Origin: Corallococcus llansteffanensis
GTDB taxonomy: Bacteria; Myxococcota; Myxococcia; Myxococcales; Myxococcaceae
Assembly: GCF_003612055.1 (NCBI RefSeq)
Contig: NZ_RAWB01000032.1
Location: 1-33,767 of the forward strand
DNA: 33,767 nucleotides
Direction of reading: 5' to 3'
Notes under the pieces: model-generated
The model's input: the letters and a program-made list of their open reading frames with translations, nothing else
Database searches by the model: none
Told to the model about the DNA's origin: nothing
Shown here: one piece after another, positions 1-8,077 of the stretch
Numbering within the stretch: the first letter of the stretch is position 1
Layout: every line of letters begins with the position of its first letter
Made by a program: the position numbers and the translations under genes

Positions 1-67
1 CCCTGGCCGCGTGTGGCGGGGGACGAGCGTGGCCACCCTCTGGGGTGACGGCCCGCCGTTCCCCTGA
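1..67 (+). CDS. possible 3' end of an upstream gene (partial)
   Basis: The frame starting at base 2 stays open for 21 codons and ends at TGA 65-67. Almost all its third positions are G or C, as in the real genes of this window. The stop lies 6 nt before the ATG of the FUSC gene, which would fit an operon. The fragment is too short to identify, and another frame here is also open as far as 46-48, so this is only a weak call. Confidence 0.25.
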   Translation, partial: PGRVWRGTSVATLWGDGPPFP

Positions 68-73
68 CACCCC

Positions 74-2209
74 ATGCACCGACTGCTGCGACACCTCCGG
101 TCGCTCTTCCGGGTGGAGCCGGGACGCCCTGCCCTGTGGGCGGGGCTGCGGGCCGCCATCGCCACGTCGGTGCCGCTGGGCTGTGCCTTCCTGCTCGGGG
201 TGCCCGCGGCCGGCTGGGCGGGCCTGACGGGCCTGCTCGTCACACTCGCGGACAAGGGCGGCTCGTACCGCTCACGCGCGCGCATCATGGGGATGGTGAC
301 GGCGCTGGGGGCGCTGGTCGGCATGCTCGCCGCGCCCGCGGGCCGCACGTACTGGGTGGACGCCAGCCTGCTGCTGTTCGGCGTGACGGCGGCCAGCTTC
401 GCGCGCTGCTACGGCGACACGGCGGGGGCGGTGGGAGGCCAGCTCGCGGTCATCTTCGTGGTGTCGCTGGGCGCGCCCGCCGCCAGCCTGGGAGACACCG
501 TCGCGCGCGGAGGCGCCCTGCTGATGGGCGGGCTGTGGGCGATGGCGCTGTCGCTGCTCCTGTGGCCGCTCCGGCCCTACCGGCCCGCGCGCCGGGCGGT
601 GGCGCGCGTGTACGCGGCGCTCGCGAACGCGGCGGAGGAGCTGAGCGGGGCGACGCTGAAGGGGGCCACGCCCGAGGCGTGGGCGGACGGGTTGCGGCGC
701 CACGCGAGCATCCGCCCTTTCATCGGGCAGGCGCGCGGCGTGCTCGCGGCCACGCGGCGTGGGCGTCCGGACGAGTCCCGGCGCGGAGAGCACCTGCTGG
801 TGTTGGTGGAGCTGGCGGAACCCATGGTGGCGCTGCTCAGCGCGCTGGCGGAGGCGATGCAGGTGGTGGGGAGGGATCCGCACCTGCACGCCACGCGGGA
901 GCGCGTGGCGAAGTTGTGCGAGGCGTACTCCGCGATGGACCGGTGGGTGGCGCGGGCCCTGACGCAGGAGCGCAACGAGGGCATGCGCGGCCCGCCCCGG
1001 CTGGCGCTGCGTCCGAAGCGGCGGCAGCCCGCGCGGATGTCCGCGCCGTCGGTGAGGCGGGGCGCGGAGGGGCCGCTGTCCGCGCACGTCTCCACGCTGC
1101 TGGACCGGCTGCGCGAGTACGCGGGCGTGGCGCACGAGACGGCGTCGGGGCTGCTCTTCGGGGATCCGGTGTCGTCGCGCGGCAAGGGGTCCGTGGGTGG
1201 GCAGCAGGAGACGCCGGGGCTCTCGCCGTGGCAGCCCGTGCGCGACAACCTGCACCCCGACTCGCTGGTGTTGCGGCACGCGCTGCGCGTGGGGATGGTG
1301 GCCACGGCGGCGCTGGGGCTGACGCGGGCGTTGCAGGTGGGCGACGCGCACTGGGTGAGCCTCACGGTCATCTCCATCCTCCAGCCCTACTCGGGCAGCA
1401 CGGAGGAGCGCGTGCTCCAGCGCACGCTGGGGACGCTCGTGGGCGCGAGCCTGGCGGCGCTCATCGCGACCACGGTGCACACGCCGGGGATGATGGTGCT
1501 GGTCATCAGCGTGCTGACGGCGATCTCCGTGGCGCTGCTGCCGCTGAACTTCGGCGCGTTCCAGATCTTGCTCACGCCGGACTACCTGCTGATGGCCACG
1601 CTCAGCTCCGGGGACTGGACGGTCGCCTCGCAGCGCTCGCTGGGGGTGCTCATCGCGGGGACGCTCGCGCTCCTGGGGGCGTGGACGCTGTGGCCCAGTC
1701 CGGAGCGGCGCCGCTTCCCCGACGCCGCAGCCTCCGCCCTGCGCGCGGACGGGAAGTACCTGCAACAGCTGGCCGCGCACCGCAGCGGGACGGAGCCGGA
1801 GGTGAACGAGGAGCGGCGCCGGTTGGACCAGGCGCTGCTGGAGGCGGAGTCGTCCTTCCAGCGGCTGATGACAGAGTACCGGGGTCCGCCGCAGAACCTG
1901 GAGTCGGGCATGGCGCTGCTCACCTACGCGCGGCGCTTCGCGCTGGCGGTGACGGCGCTGGGCACGGGGAGGAGGTTCGAGCGCACGTCGGTGCTGCCCC
2001 AGCAACTCGCGCAGCGCGCCAGCGACAGTCTGGAGTTGCTCGCCCGCGCGCTGCAGGAGCGCAAGGAGCCGCCCCCGCTGCCGCCGCTGGCATTGCCTCG
2101 CACCAGTGATGATCCGGTGCTGGGCGCGCTGCTAGAGCGTGTGCCCCGGCAGCTCGGAATCCTTCACGGCGCGGTGGCGAGGCTCAGCGAGGGCCCGGCG
2201 CTGCGCTGA
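74..2209 (+). CDS. FUSC-family membrane protein (YccS/AaeB-like putative exporter)
   Basis: This 711-residue protein has the duplicated layout of the FUSC (fusaric acid resistance-like) family. One hydrophobic block at about residues 22-168 holds several membrane helices. It is followed by a cytoplasmic region of about 230 residues, a second hydrophobic block at about 400-548, and a C-terminal soluble helical region. Family members such as AaeB and YccS sit in the inner membrane, and some export aromatic acids with a membrane-fusion partner. No partner is visible, though a gene may end just upstream at base 67. No clear Shine-Dalgarno sequence precedes ATG 74; the start is chosen because the first helix follows it at a normal distance. 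The substrate is unknown. The family call is firm; the exporter role is inference. Confidence 0.8.
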   Translation: MHRLLRHLRSLFRVEPGRPALWAGLRAAIATSVPLGCAFLLGVPAAGWAGLTGLLVTLADKGGSYRSRARIMGMVTALGALVGMLAAPAGRTYWVDASLLLFGVTAASFARCYGDTAGAVGGQLAVIFVVSLGAPAASLGDTVARGGALLMGGLWAMALSLLLWPLRPYRPARRAVARVYAALANAAEELSGATLKGATPEAWADGLRRHASIRPFIGQARGVLAATRRGRPDESRRGEHLLVLVELAEPMVALLSALAEAMQVVGRDPHLHATRERVAKLCEAYSAMDRWVARALTQERNEGMRGPPRLALRPKRRQPARMSAPSVRRGAEGPLSAHVSTLLDRLREYAGVAHETASGLLFGDPVSSRGKGSVGGQQETPGLSPWQPVRDNLHPDSLVLRHALRVGMVATAALGLTRALQVGDAHWVSLTVISILQPYSGSTEERVLQRTLGTLVGASLAALIATTVHTPGMMVLVISVLTAISVALLPLNFGAFQILLTPDYLLMATLSSGDWTVASQRSLGVLIAGTLALLGAWTLWPSPERRRFPDAAASALRADGKYLQQLAAHRSGTEPEVNEERRRLDQALLEAESSFQRLMTEYRGPPQNLESGMALLTYARRFALAVTALGTGRRFERTSVLPQQLAQRASDSLELLARALQERKEPPPLPPLALPRTSDDPVLGALLERVPRQLGILHGAVARLSEGPALR

Positions 2210-2244
2210 CGGCCGGCGCCTGCGCGACGAAGCCTGTCCATGAC

Positions 2245-2250
2245 TTGACA
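2245..2250 (+). promoter_or_regulatory. possible -35 element upstream of the phosphoesterase
   Basis: A perfect TTGACA lies in the 183-bp gap between the FUSC gene and the phosphoesterase. No convincing -10 box is seen about 17 nt downstream, so this may be chance. The same gap holds a small inverted repeat, TGACT at 2316-2320 and AGTCA at 2329-2333. Confidence 0.25.
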
Positions 2251-2392
2251 AGGAATCAGCGGAAGGATGACGCTTCAAGAAGAGCGGACCCCGGGGGGCC
2301 ATCCAATTCCTTTCATGACTCCATCGCGAGTCACGACCTTGAGCACTGGAAGGGACTTCCTGCCCGGTTCTTCCAATCTCAAGGAGCAGCCC

Positions 2393-3799
2393 ATGGCCGA
2401 TCCGATTGAACACGTCGTCGTGTTGATGCTCGAAAACCGATCATTCGATCAGATGCTGGGGGCCCTCCAGGGCATCCGGCCCGGGGTGGATGGCATCGAT
2501 CCCCTCCTGGGACCTGGCCAGCGCCGTGTGAACCTGGATCGGCAGGGGAGGCCCTACTATCAGGAGCCCGGGGCAGCGAGGATCCTCAAGCCGGACCCGA
2601 GGCATGAGACAGACCACGTGCTCCACCAGCTCGAGGGCATGGGCAATTTCGTCCGCGACTACCAGGACCACTACAGCAAGGCCAGACCCGAGCAGCTGCA
2701 ACAGGTCATGTCCTACTTCCCATGGGGCTCGTTGCCCGCGCTGCATACCCTCGCGGAGCAGTTTCATGTGTGTGACCGCTGGCACAGCTCGGTGCCTGGC
2801 CCCACCTGGGCCAACCGGCTGTTCGCCTGGAGTGGCACTTCGCTCGGGCGGGTCAAGATGCCGGAGGTCAAGCTCCCCTTCGGCCCCTTCCAACCCAATC
2901 TCCACAATTACAACCAGCCCACGATCTTCGACCGGCTCAGCGAGCGTAACAAGACCTGGCGCGTCTACGTGCACGAGGGGACCTCACTCACCTACCTCCT
3001 GCACAACATGCGCAAGCTCGGGAACCTCAACCGCGTGGACAACATGAACCGCTTCAGCGCCGCCGCGGCGGGGCCCGAGGACCAATTCCCGCAGTTCGCC
3101 TTCATCGAGCCGCGCTATACGGGAGCCTTTCGCAATGATGATCATCCGCCCACCGACGTGATGAAAGGGCAGGCACTCGTCGCGAGCGTCTACAACCAAC
3201 TGCGCGCCAACGAGGCCCTCTGGCGCAAGACGCTTTTCGTCGTCCTTTACGACGAGCATGGTGGCTTCTACGACCACGTCGAGCCGACGGCCCACGGCGC
3301 CGTGCCTCCCGACGATCACCGGGCGGACGGCTTCGACTTCACGCGCCTCGGAGTCAGGATCCCAGCGGTGCTCGTCTCACCATGGCTCGACCCCGGGGTG
3401 TGCCATGACGTGTTCGACCACACGAGCCTGCTGAAATACCTCACCGACAAATGGAACCTGGGGCCTCTCGGGGCGCGCGTGGCGACGGCGAAGAGCTTCA
3501 GCTCATTGCTCACCCAGCGGGCCTCACCCCGAACCGATACGCTCTTGAGCCTCTCGGCGACGGTTCCAGCGGTGACACTCCTGACCGAGGCCCTGGCAAA
3601 CATGCCGGACCCTGTCACCCTCGAAGACCTCAATGAAAATCATGCCGTGCTCGCGCTGAGTCAACTCCTCGAAGCGGACATCGGAGACCCGGAAGGGGTA
3701 CGCAACGACAGGGCGGCGCGGATGTTGGGGGACACGGCCGTGCGACATCAGGTCGTGCTCGAGCGCTTCGAGCGGCTCAGGCAGCGCGCAGCGGAGTAG
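2393..3799 (+). CDS. phospholipase C/acid phosphatase-type phosphoesterase (alkaline phosphatase superfamily)
   Basis: This 468-residue enzyme belongs to the phosphoesterase family of bacterial non-haemolytic phospholipases C and AcpA-type acid phosphatases (PF04185). Metal-site signatures are visible: ENRSFD at residues 14-19 near the start, and YDEHGGFYDHV at 286-296. FDHTSLLKYL follows near 341-350. ATG 2393 is chosen because AAGGAG at 2381-2386 precedes it by 6 nt; the frame is open for 42 more codons upstream but without support. Unlike classical secreted PLCs it has no Tat or Sec signal at this start, so it may be cytoplasmic or exported in another way. Its GC looks lower than that of its neighbours, with more A/T-ending codons, which hints at acquisition by transfer. 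Substrate (phospholipid or other phosphoester) cannot be told. Confidence 0.85.
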   Translation: MADPIEHVVVLMLENRSFDQMLGALQGIRPGVDGIDPLLGPGQRRVNLDRQGRPYYQEPGAARILKPDPRHETDHVLHQLEGMGNFVRDYQDHYSKARPEQLQQVMSYFPWGSLPALHTLAEQFHVCDRWHSSVPGPTWANRLFAWSGTSLGRVKMPEVKLPFGPFQPNLHNYNQPTIFDRLSERNKTWRVYVHEGTSLTYLLHNMRKLGNLNRVDNMNRFSAAAAGPEDQFPQFAFIEPRYTGAFRNDDHPPTDVMKGQALVASVYNQLRANEALWRKTLFVVLYDEHGGFYDHVEPTAHGAVPPDDHRADGFDFTRLGVRIPAVLVSPWLDPGVCHDVFDHTSLLKYLTDKWNLGPLGARVATAKSFSSLLTQRASPRTDTLLSLSATVPAVTLLTEALANMPDPVTLEDLNENHAVLALSQLLEADIGDPEGVRNDRAARMLGDTAVRHQVVLERFERLRQRAAE

Positions 3800-3803
3800 G
3801 CGG

Positions 3804-3838
3804 CATCAGGCCCTGGCGGTTGAATAGAGGGCCTGATG
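3804..3838. terminator. bidirectional hairpin terminator between convergent genes
   Basis: A perfect 11-bp inverted repeat lies between two converging stop codons (3799 and 3867): CATCAGGCCCT at 3804-3814 and AGGGCCTGATG at 3828-3838, with a 13-nt loop. The stem is GC-rich. No run of T follows on either strand, so it may act with Rho or as an RNA-stabilising stem. Confidence 0.65.
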
Positions 3839-3866
3839 GGATGCGGCATTCGTGCGCGGCCGGATA

Positions 3867-5189
3867 TCAGGGCGCGGCGGGTGCCCCCACGGACGTCGTC
3901 GCGGCAACCAGGTTCCCGGCCCCATCCCTCGCCAATCCATACAGCTTGAACGGCCCCGTCGCGGCCGGCAGGCGCACGCGCCACGTCCCCGGCGCGGTGC
4001 CCTTCCGGGACTCCAGCGGCGTCACCCGGTCGCGCTCCTCGCGCGTCGCCGCCCCCCGGAAGTTGTATGCGAACGACACGTCCAGCGGCGTGCCCGTCGG
4101 CGCCGTGACCTCGAAGGCCACGCGCGCCCAGGTGACCGTGCCTTCCTGCTCCACGCCCTGGACCGCCAGTCGCACCGGCACCGGCAACGCGGGCTCCGGC
4201 TTCTGGCCCGTATACGCCTCCCGCACCGCGTGCCACGCCGGCCGCTTGGAGTCTCCCGACAGCAATCCCAGCCACAGCCCCGTGTGGTCGAACGACGCGC
4301 TGTAGTTGAAGACGAACAACCCCAGACACCGGCCCGCCTGGACGTGGGGCCCCAGCGCATTGCGCCAGCCGTCCACGATGACGTCGTACTTCTCCCCATC
4401 CCCCGGCTCCTGCTTCAGGCCCTGCGCATCCTTCGGGGCCTCCCATTCACCCTGGGCGCCGAACTCGGTGATGAACCACGGCTTGCGTCCACCCGCCTGC
4501 TTCACCGCGTCCGCCAGCGCGTGGATGCCCCGGCCGTAGACGTTCAACCCATAGGCATCCAGCGAGGGGACGTACTTCTCCCAGTACGGCACGCCCAGCG
4601 TCCACGCATCCACCGACAGCACCGGGTGCCCGGCGTCCACCTTCTTCACCGCCCGGACGACCTTCTCCAGGAAGCGCGCGTACGCGACCTTCGACGCCTC
4701 GTCCGGAGAGTTGAGGATGACCTCGTTGCCCAGCCCCCATGCGAGCACCGCCGGATGGCCCTTGAAGCGGCGCACTTGCGTCAACGTGGCCTGGAGCTGC
4801 GCCTCGCGCCCCTTCGCGTCGCGCACGTAGTCGAAGGCGTCGTCGTTCTCCATGCCGGCCCGGCCCGGGCGCAGCCACAGCCCCACCAGCACCCGCAGGC
4901 CATGCTTGTGCGCGGCGTCGAGCAGCGCGGCGGTCTCCTCGCCCGTGCCCCAGGTGCGCAGCGTGTTCACGCCCAGGGCACTCAACCGCGCGCAGTCCGC
5001 GTCGAAGTTCGCGGGGCCTCCCGAGCCGCTGAAGGTAACGCCCTTGGCCACGTAGGGCTTGCCGTCCACCTCCAGCCTCCAACCCTCCCCCGCCTTCACG
5101 ATGGCGGTGCGAGCCTCCGCCGCCCACAGCGGGCAGAGGAGCGCGGTCAGGAGCAGGACGCCGACAGCGACGGGACGGACAGTGGCCAT
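3867..5189 (-). CDS. secreted glycoside hydrolase with TIM-barrel fold (clan GH-A)
   Basis: This 440-residue protein begins with a Sec-type signal (hydrophobic residues 6-23, likely cleavage after about residue 24-26). It continues as a beta/alpha barrel of the GH-A clan, most like the GH2 C-terminal or GH5-type barrels. The acid/base is probably E156 in WGLGNE and the nucleophile E242 in FITEFG. About 100 residues from 335 onward form a beta-rich C-terminal region, possibly an immunoglobulin-like accessory domain. The likely job is cleavage of an extracellular beta-linked polysaccharide, but the exact sugar cannot be assigned. ATG 5189 is chosen because the signal peptide begins there, although no good ribosome site precedes it. 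The gene is divergent from the pseudouridine synthase, 93 bp apart. Confidence 0.8.
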   Translation of the reverse strand: MATVRPVAVGVLLLTALLCPLWAAEARTAIVKAGEGWRLEVDGKPYVAKGVTFSGSGGPANFDADCARLSALGVNTLRTWGTGEETAALLDAAHKHGLRVLVGLWLRPGRAGMENDDAFDYVRDAKGREAQLQATLTQVRRFKGHPAVLAWGLGNEVILNSPDEASKVAYARFLEKVVRAVKKVDAGHPVLSVDAWTLGVPYWEKYVPSLDAYGLNVYGRGIHALADAVKQAGGRKPWFITEFGAQGEWEAPKDAQGLKQEPGDGEKYDVIVDGWRNALGPHVQAGRCLGLFVFNYSASFDHTGLWLGLLSGDSKRPAWHAVREAYTGQKPEPALPVPVRLAVQGVEQEGTVTWARVAFEVTAPTGTPLDVSFAYNFRGAATREERDRVTPLESRKGTAPGTWRVRLPAATGPFKLYGLARDGAGNLVAATTSVGAPAAP

Positions 5190-5282
5190 GGGGTCCGGCA
5201 GTCTAGCCGGTGGCCGGGCACGCACCGTTCGCACACCTGGCGGGCCCGGCGTTCCGTGCGGTTTCGTGCTACCCGGAGGACT

Positions 5283-7016
5283 GTGGACCCGCTCGTGACC
5301 CTCCTCGAACCGGCCCCCCGGGCCGACGACGTGCCCGGTGCCTTCCCGAGTCCCTTCGACGCCCTGGGCCCGCACGCCCTCGCGCGCCGGGCCGCCGAAG
5401 CGCTCCAGGCCCGCTTGCGCGAAGGCGTCATCGCTCCGGGGATTCCGAGCCGTGTGCTCGAAGGGCCGGACGGCGGAAAGATGTTCGGCGTGCTGGTGGT
5501 GCGGCAGCAGGACGGACGCCTGGGCGTGCTGCGCGCCGTCTCCGGCCTGCTCGCGGGGCGCTGGGACGTGCCGGGCTTCGTGCCGCCCGTCTTCGACCGC
5601 GAGGCCCGCGCCCGCGTGGAGCCGGTGGCCGAGGCCACGGTGAAGGCCCTGTGGGGCCGCGCCGAAGCGTGGAGCACCTCCGAGGAGCTGGGCCGTCTGC
5701 GCGCGGACGATGACGCCCGCCAGGCCCGCGAGGCCACGGAGCGCGAAGCCCTGCGCCAGCGTCACGAGGCCCGCAGGCAGCAGCGGCACCTCCGCCGCGC
5801 GCGACTCCTGGCCACTCCGGAACCCACCAAGGCCCCACCCGCGGAGGGCCGTGCGGCGCTCCTGGCCGCACCGGACCTCACCGAAACCGCACGCGCGGAG
5901 GCATTGCACGCGCTCGACCAGGAGAGCCGGGGCGACAAGGCGGAGCGGCGCCGGTGGGACGCGGCGCAGGAAGCCGCGCGGCACGAGCTGGCCCCCCGTC
6001 GCGCGAAGGCCGAGCGCAGGCTGCGCGCCCTGGACCGGCTGCGGCGCATCGTCTCCCGCGGCTTCATGAAGCAGCTTCACGACACCTACGCCATCACCAA
6101 CGCCCGAGGAGAGACACGCCCCCTGCGCGCGCTCTACGCCAGCGCCGAGCCCCCGTCCGGCGCGGGTGACTGCGCGGGAGCGAAGCTGCTCGCGTACGCG
6201 TTCGCGCACGGGCTCCAGCCGGTGGCGCTCGCGGAGTTCTGGTGGGGCACGCCGCCCGCGTCCGGAGGCCGCATCCAGGGCGCCTTCTATCCCGCGTGCC
6301 GCGACAAGTGCGGGCCCCTGCTGCCGTTCATGCTCGAAGGGCTGGAGGTCTCCGCGCCCCGCGTCTTCGTTCCACCGCCCGCGCCGACGCCAGACCTGTC
6401 CGTCGTCTTCGAGGACGCGTGGCTGGTGATCATCGACAAGCCCTGCGGCCTGCTGTCCGTGCCGGGCCGGGACGCGGCGCTGTCGGACTCCGTGCTCACC
6501 CGCCTGCGCGCGCGCCACCCGCACGCCACCGGGCCGCTGCTCGTGCACCGGCTGGACCTGGACACCTCCGGGCTGCTCGTCGCGGCGCTGGATGCGCGCA
6601 CGCACGCGGCCCTGCAACGCCAGTTCCTCCACCGCGACGTGGACAAGCGCTACGTGGCGCTCATCGACGGACCGGTACAGGGAGTCACGGGCACCATCAC
6701 CCTGCCCCTGCGCGTCGACCTGGACGACCGCCCCCGGCAGATCGTCGACCCCGTGCACGGCAAGCCCGCGGTCACCGACTGGGAGGTGCTCCACCGCGAG
6801 GCCGGACGCACGCGCGTGGCCTTCCATCCGCGCACCGGGCGCACGCACCAGCTCCGCGTCCACGCGGCGCACCCCCTGGGACTGGGTGCGCCCATCGTGG
6901 GAGACCCGCTGTACGGGCACGCCGACCGCCGCCTGTTCCTGCACGCGGAGGGACTGTCCTTCGTGCACCCGGCGACGGGGCAGCGCGTGGCCTTCACCCG
7001 CGCGGCCCCGTTCTGA
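5283..7016 (+). CDS. RluA-family pseudouridine synthase with long N-terminal extension
   Basis: This enzyme isomerises uridine to pseudouridine in structured RNA. The C-terminal half, from about residue 372, is a standard RluA catalytic domain, with HRLDLDTSG at 422-430 and catalytic D425, followed by RTGRTHQLRVH near 517-527. The N-terminal 370 residues are unusual for RluA itself: a region with several Cys-containing motifs (around 297-345) is preceded by a highly charged, probably coiled-coil stretch at about 130-255. Long RluA homologues of about 560 residues with this layout are known. GTG 5283 is the chosen start, after GGAGGA at 5275-5280, but the spacing is only 2 nt; GTG 5295 is an alternative. 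The target RNA is unknown; rRNA or tRNA is likely. Confidence 0.83.
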   Translation: MDPLVTLLEPAPRADDVPGAFPSPFDALGPHALARRAAEALQARLREGVIAPGIPSRVLEGPDGGKMFGVLVVRQQDGRLGVLRAVSGLLAGRWDVPGFVPPVFDREARARVEPVAEATVKALWGRAEAWSTSEELGRLRADDDARQAREATEREALRQRHEARRQQRHLRRARLLATPEPTKAPPAEGRAALLAAPDLTETARAEALHALDQESRGDKAERRRWDAAQEAARHELAPRRAKAERRLRALDRLRRIVSRGFMKQLHDTYAITNARGETRPLRALYASAEPPSGAGDCAGAKLLAYAFAHGLQPVALAEFWWGTPPASGGRIQGAFYPACRDKCGPLLPFMLEGLEVSAPRVFVPPPAPTPDLSVVFEDAWLVIIDKPCGLLSVPGRDAALSDSVLTRLRARHPHATGPLLVHRLDLDTSGLLVAALDARTHAALQRQFLHRDVDKRYVALIDGPVQGVTGTITLPLRVDLDDRPRQIVDPVHGKPAVTDWEVLHREAGRTRVAFHPRTGRTHQLRVHAAHPLGLGAPIVGDPLYGHADRRLFLHAEGLSFVHPATGQRVAFTRAAPF

Positions 7017-7025
7017 GCCCTGGCG

Positions 7026-7931
7026 TCAGTTGACGAGCAGCACCTTGCCCACGCCGCCCTTCTCCGCGAGCTTCTGGGCATCCTTCGCCTCGGTCATCGG
7101 GAACGTCTTGGCAATGGGGATGACCAGGTCCCCCTTCGCCACGCTCTCCCCGAGCTGCGCGAGCCGGCGCCCATCCGTGTGCGAGAAGAAGGTGCGCACC
7201 ATGAGGCCCTTCTCCTTCGCCCCCTTCGGTTCGCCCACCGCGCTGCCCACGATGCCGCCGTGCTTCACCCGGTCCAGCACCAGGGTCAGGGCCATGCCCC
7301 CCACGGTGTCCGCCACCGCGTCCAGCGTGGGCAGCTTCTCGACGTCCTTCGGATCATCGAGCGCGACCACGCCCTCCACCCCCAGCTTCCGCGCCTCCGC
7401 CACCTGCTTGCTGCGCACGCCGGCCCAGATCTTCACGCCCCGCGCCTTCGCCGCGAAGACGGCCGCGCGGCCCACCGCGCCCAGCGCTCCGGTGATGAGC
7501 AGCGTCTGGCCCTGGCCAGGCTGCACCACCTCTTCAATCAACTGCACGCCCGTCAGCGTCACCAGCGGCAGCGCGGCGGCGTCCTTCAGGTCCAGGGACT
7601 CGGGCACCTTCGCCCAGGCCTCCGTGGGCGCGACTACCGTCTCCGCGTAGCCGGCGTTCACCAGCCCCATCACGCGGTCGCCGGGCTCGAACGCCTCCAC
7701 GCCCGTGCCCACCTCGATGACCTCGCCGGACACGTCCCGCCCGAGGATGGTGGGGAACTGCACCGGCATCATCGACTTCAGGTCGCCCCGTCGAATCTTC
7801 CAGTCCACCGGGTTGATGCTCGCCGCGGTGACGCGGACCTTCACCTCGCCGGGGCCCACCTTCGGCTCGGGCATGTCCTGCACGGCGAGCGCATCCACAT
7901 CCCCATAGGCTTTCAGAACGACGGCTTTCAT
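7026..7931 (-). CDS. NADP-dependent zinc-free alcohol dehydrogenase/quinone oxidoreductase-like
   Basis: This 301-residue protein is a medium-chain dehydrogenase/reductase of the quinone oxidoreductase group. The N-terminal GroES-like domain contains INPVDWKIRRGD and GRDVSGEV. The nucleotide-binding domain has the GALGAVGRAAVFAAK loop with AKARG, typical of NADPH binding. Structural and catalytic zinc cysteines are missing, as expected for quinone or enone reductases. It probably reduces an activated double bond or quinone in the cytoplasm. ATG 7931 is supported by GGAGG 6 nt upstream. The gene converges on the pseudouridine synthase with only 9 bp between stops, and is divergent from the M28 peptidase gene across 146 bp that hold a palindrome. 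Confidence 0.87.
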   Translation of the reverse strand: MKAVVLKAYGDVDALAVQDMPEPKVGPGEVKVRVTAASINPVDWKIRRGDLKSMMPVQFPTILGRDVSGEVIEVGTGVEAFEPGDRVMGLVNAGYAETVVAPTEAWAKVPESLDLKDAAALPLVTLTGVQLIEEVVQPGQGQTLLITGALGAVGRAAVFAAKARGVKIWAGVRSKQVAEARKLGVEGVVALDDPKDVEKLPTLDAVADTVGGMALTLVLDRVKHGGIVGSAVGEPKGAKEKGLMVRTFFSHTDGRRLAQLGESVAKGDLVIPIAKTFPMTEAKDAQKLAEKGGVGKVLLVN

Positions 7932-8009
7932 GCAGGCCTCCAAAGGCAGGCGCGAGGAAGAGGATCCCAGCGACGGACCAAGGGTAAGCACCGGCAGTGG
8001 GGGTGACAT

Positions 8010-8025
8010 CGACCGCGGGCGGTCG
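8010..8025. promoter_or_regulatory. palindrome in divergent promoter region (candidate operator)
   Basis: A perfect inverted repeat, CGACCGC-GG-GCGGTCG, lies between the divergent oxidoreductase (start 7931) and M28 peptidase (start 8078). With arms of 7 bp and a 2-bp centre it is of the size bound by dimeric repressors. No regulator gene is adjacent, so the link is inference. Confidence 0.35.
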
Positions 8026-8077
8026 CCACGCTCCCTTGCTTCCCCCGGCCCGGGGATGACTGTGAAAACATGGGGTG

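Noticed and set aside
3852-5282. Very long plus-strand open frame running into the pseudouridine synthase
   Set aside because: It is antisense to the glycoside hydrolase, rich in Arg/His/Pro as expected of a high-GC shadow frame, and has no recognisable domain before 5283.
5190-6968. Minus-strand extension of the glycoside hydrolase frame
   Set aside because: It is antisense to the pseudouridine synthase with shadow-frame composition; the signal peptide at 5189 marks the true start.
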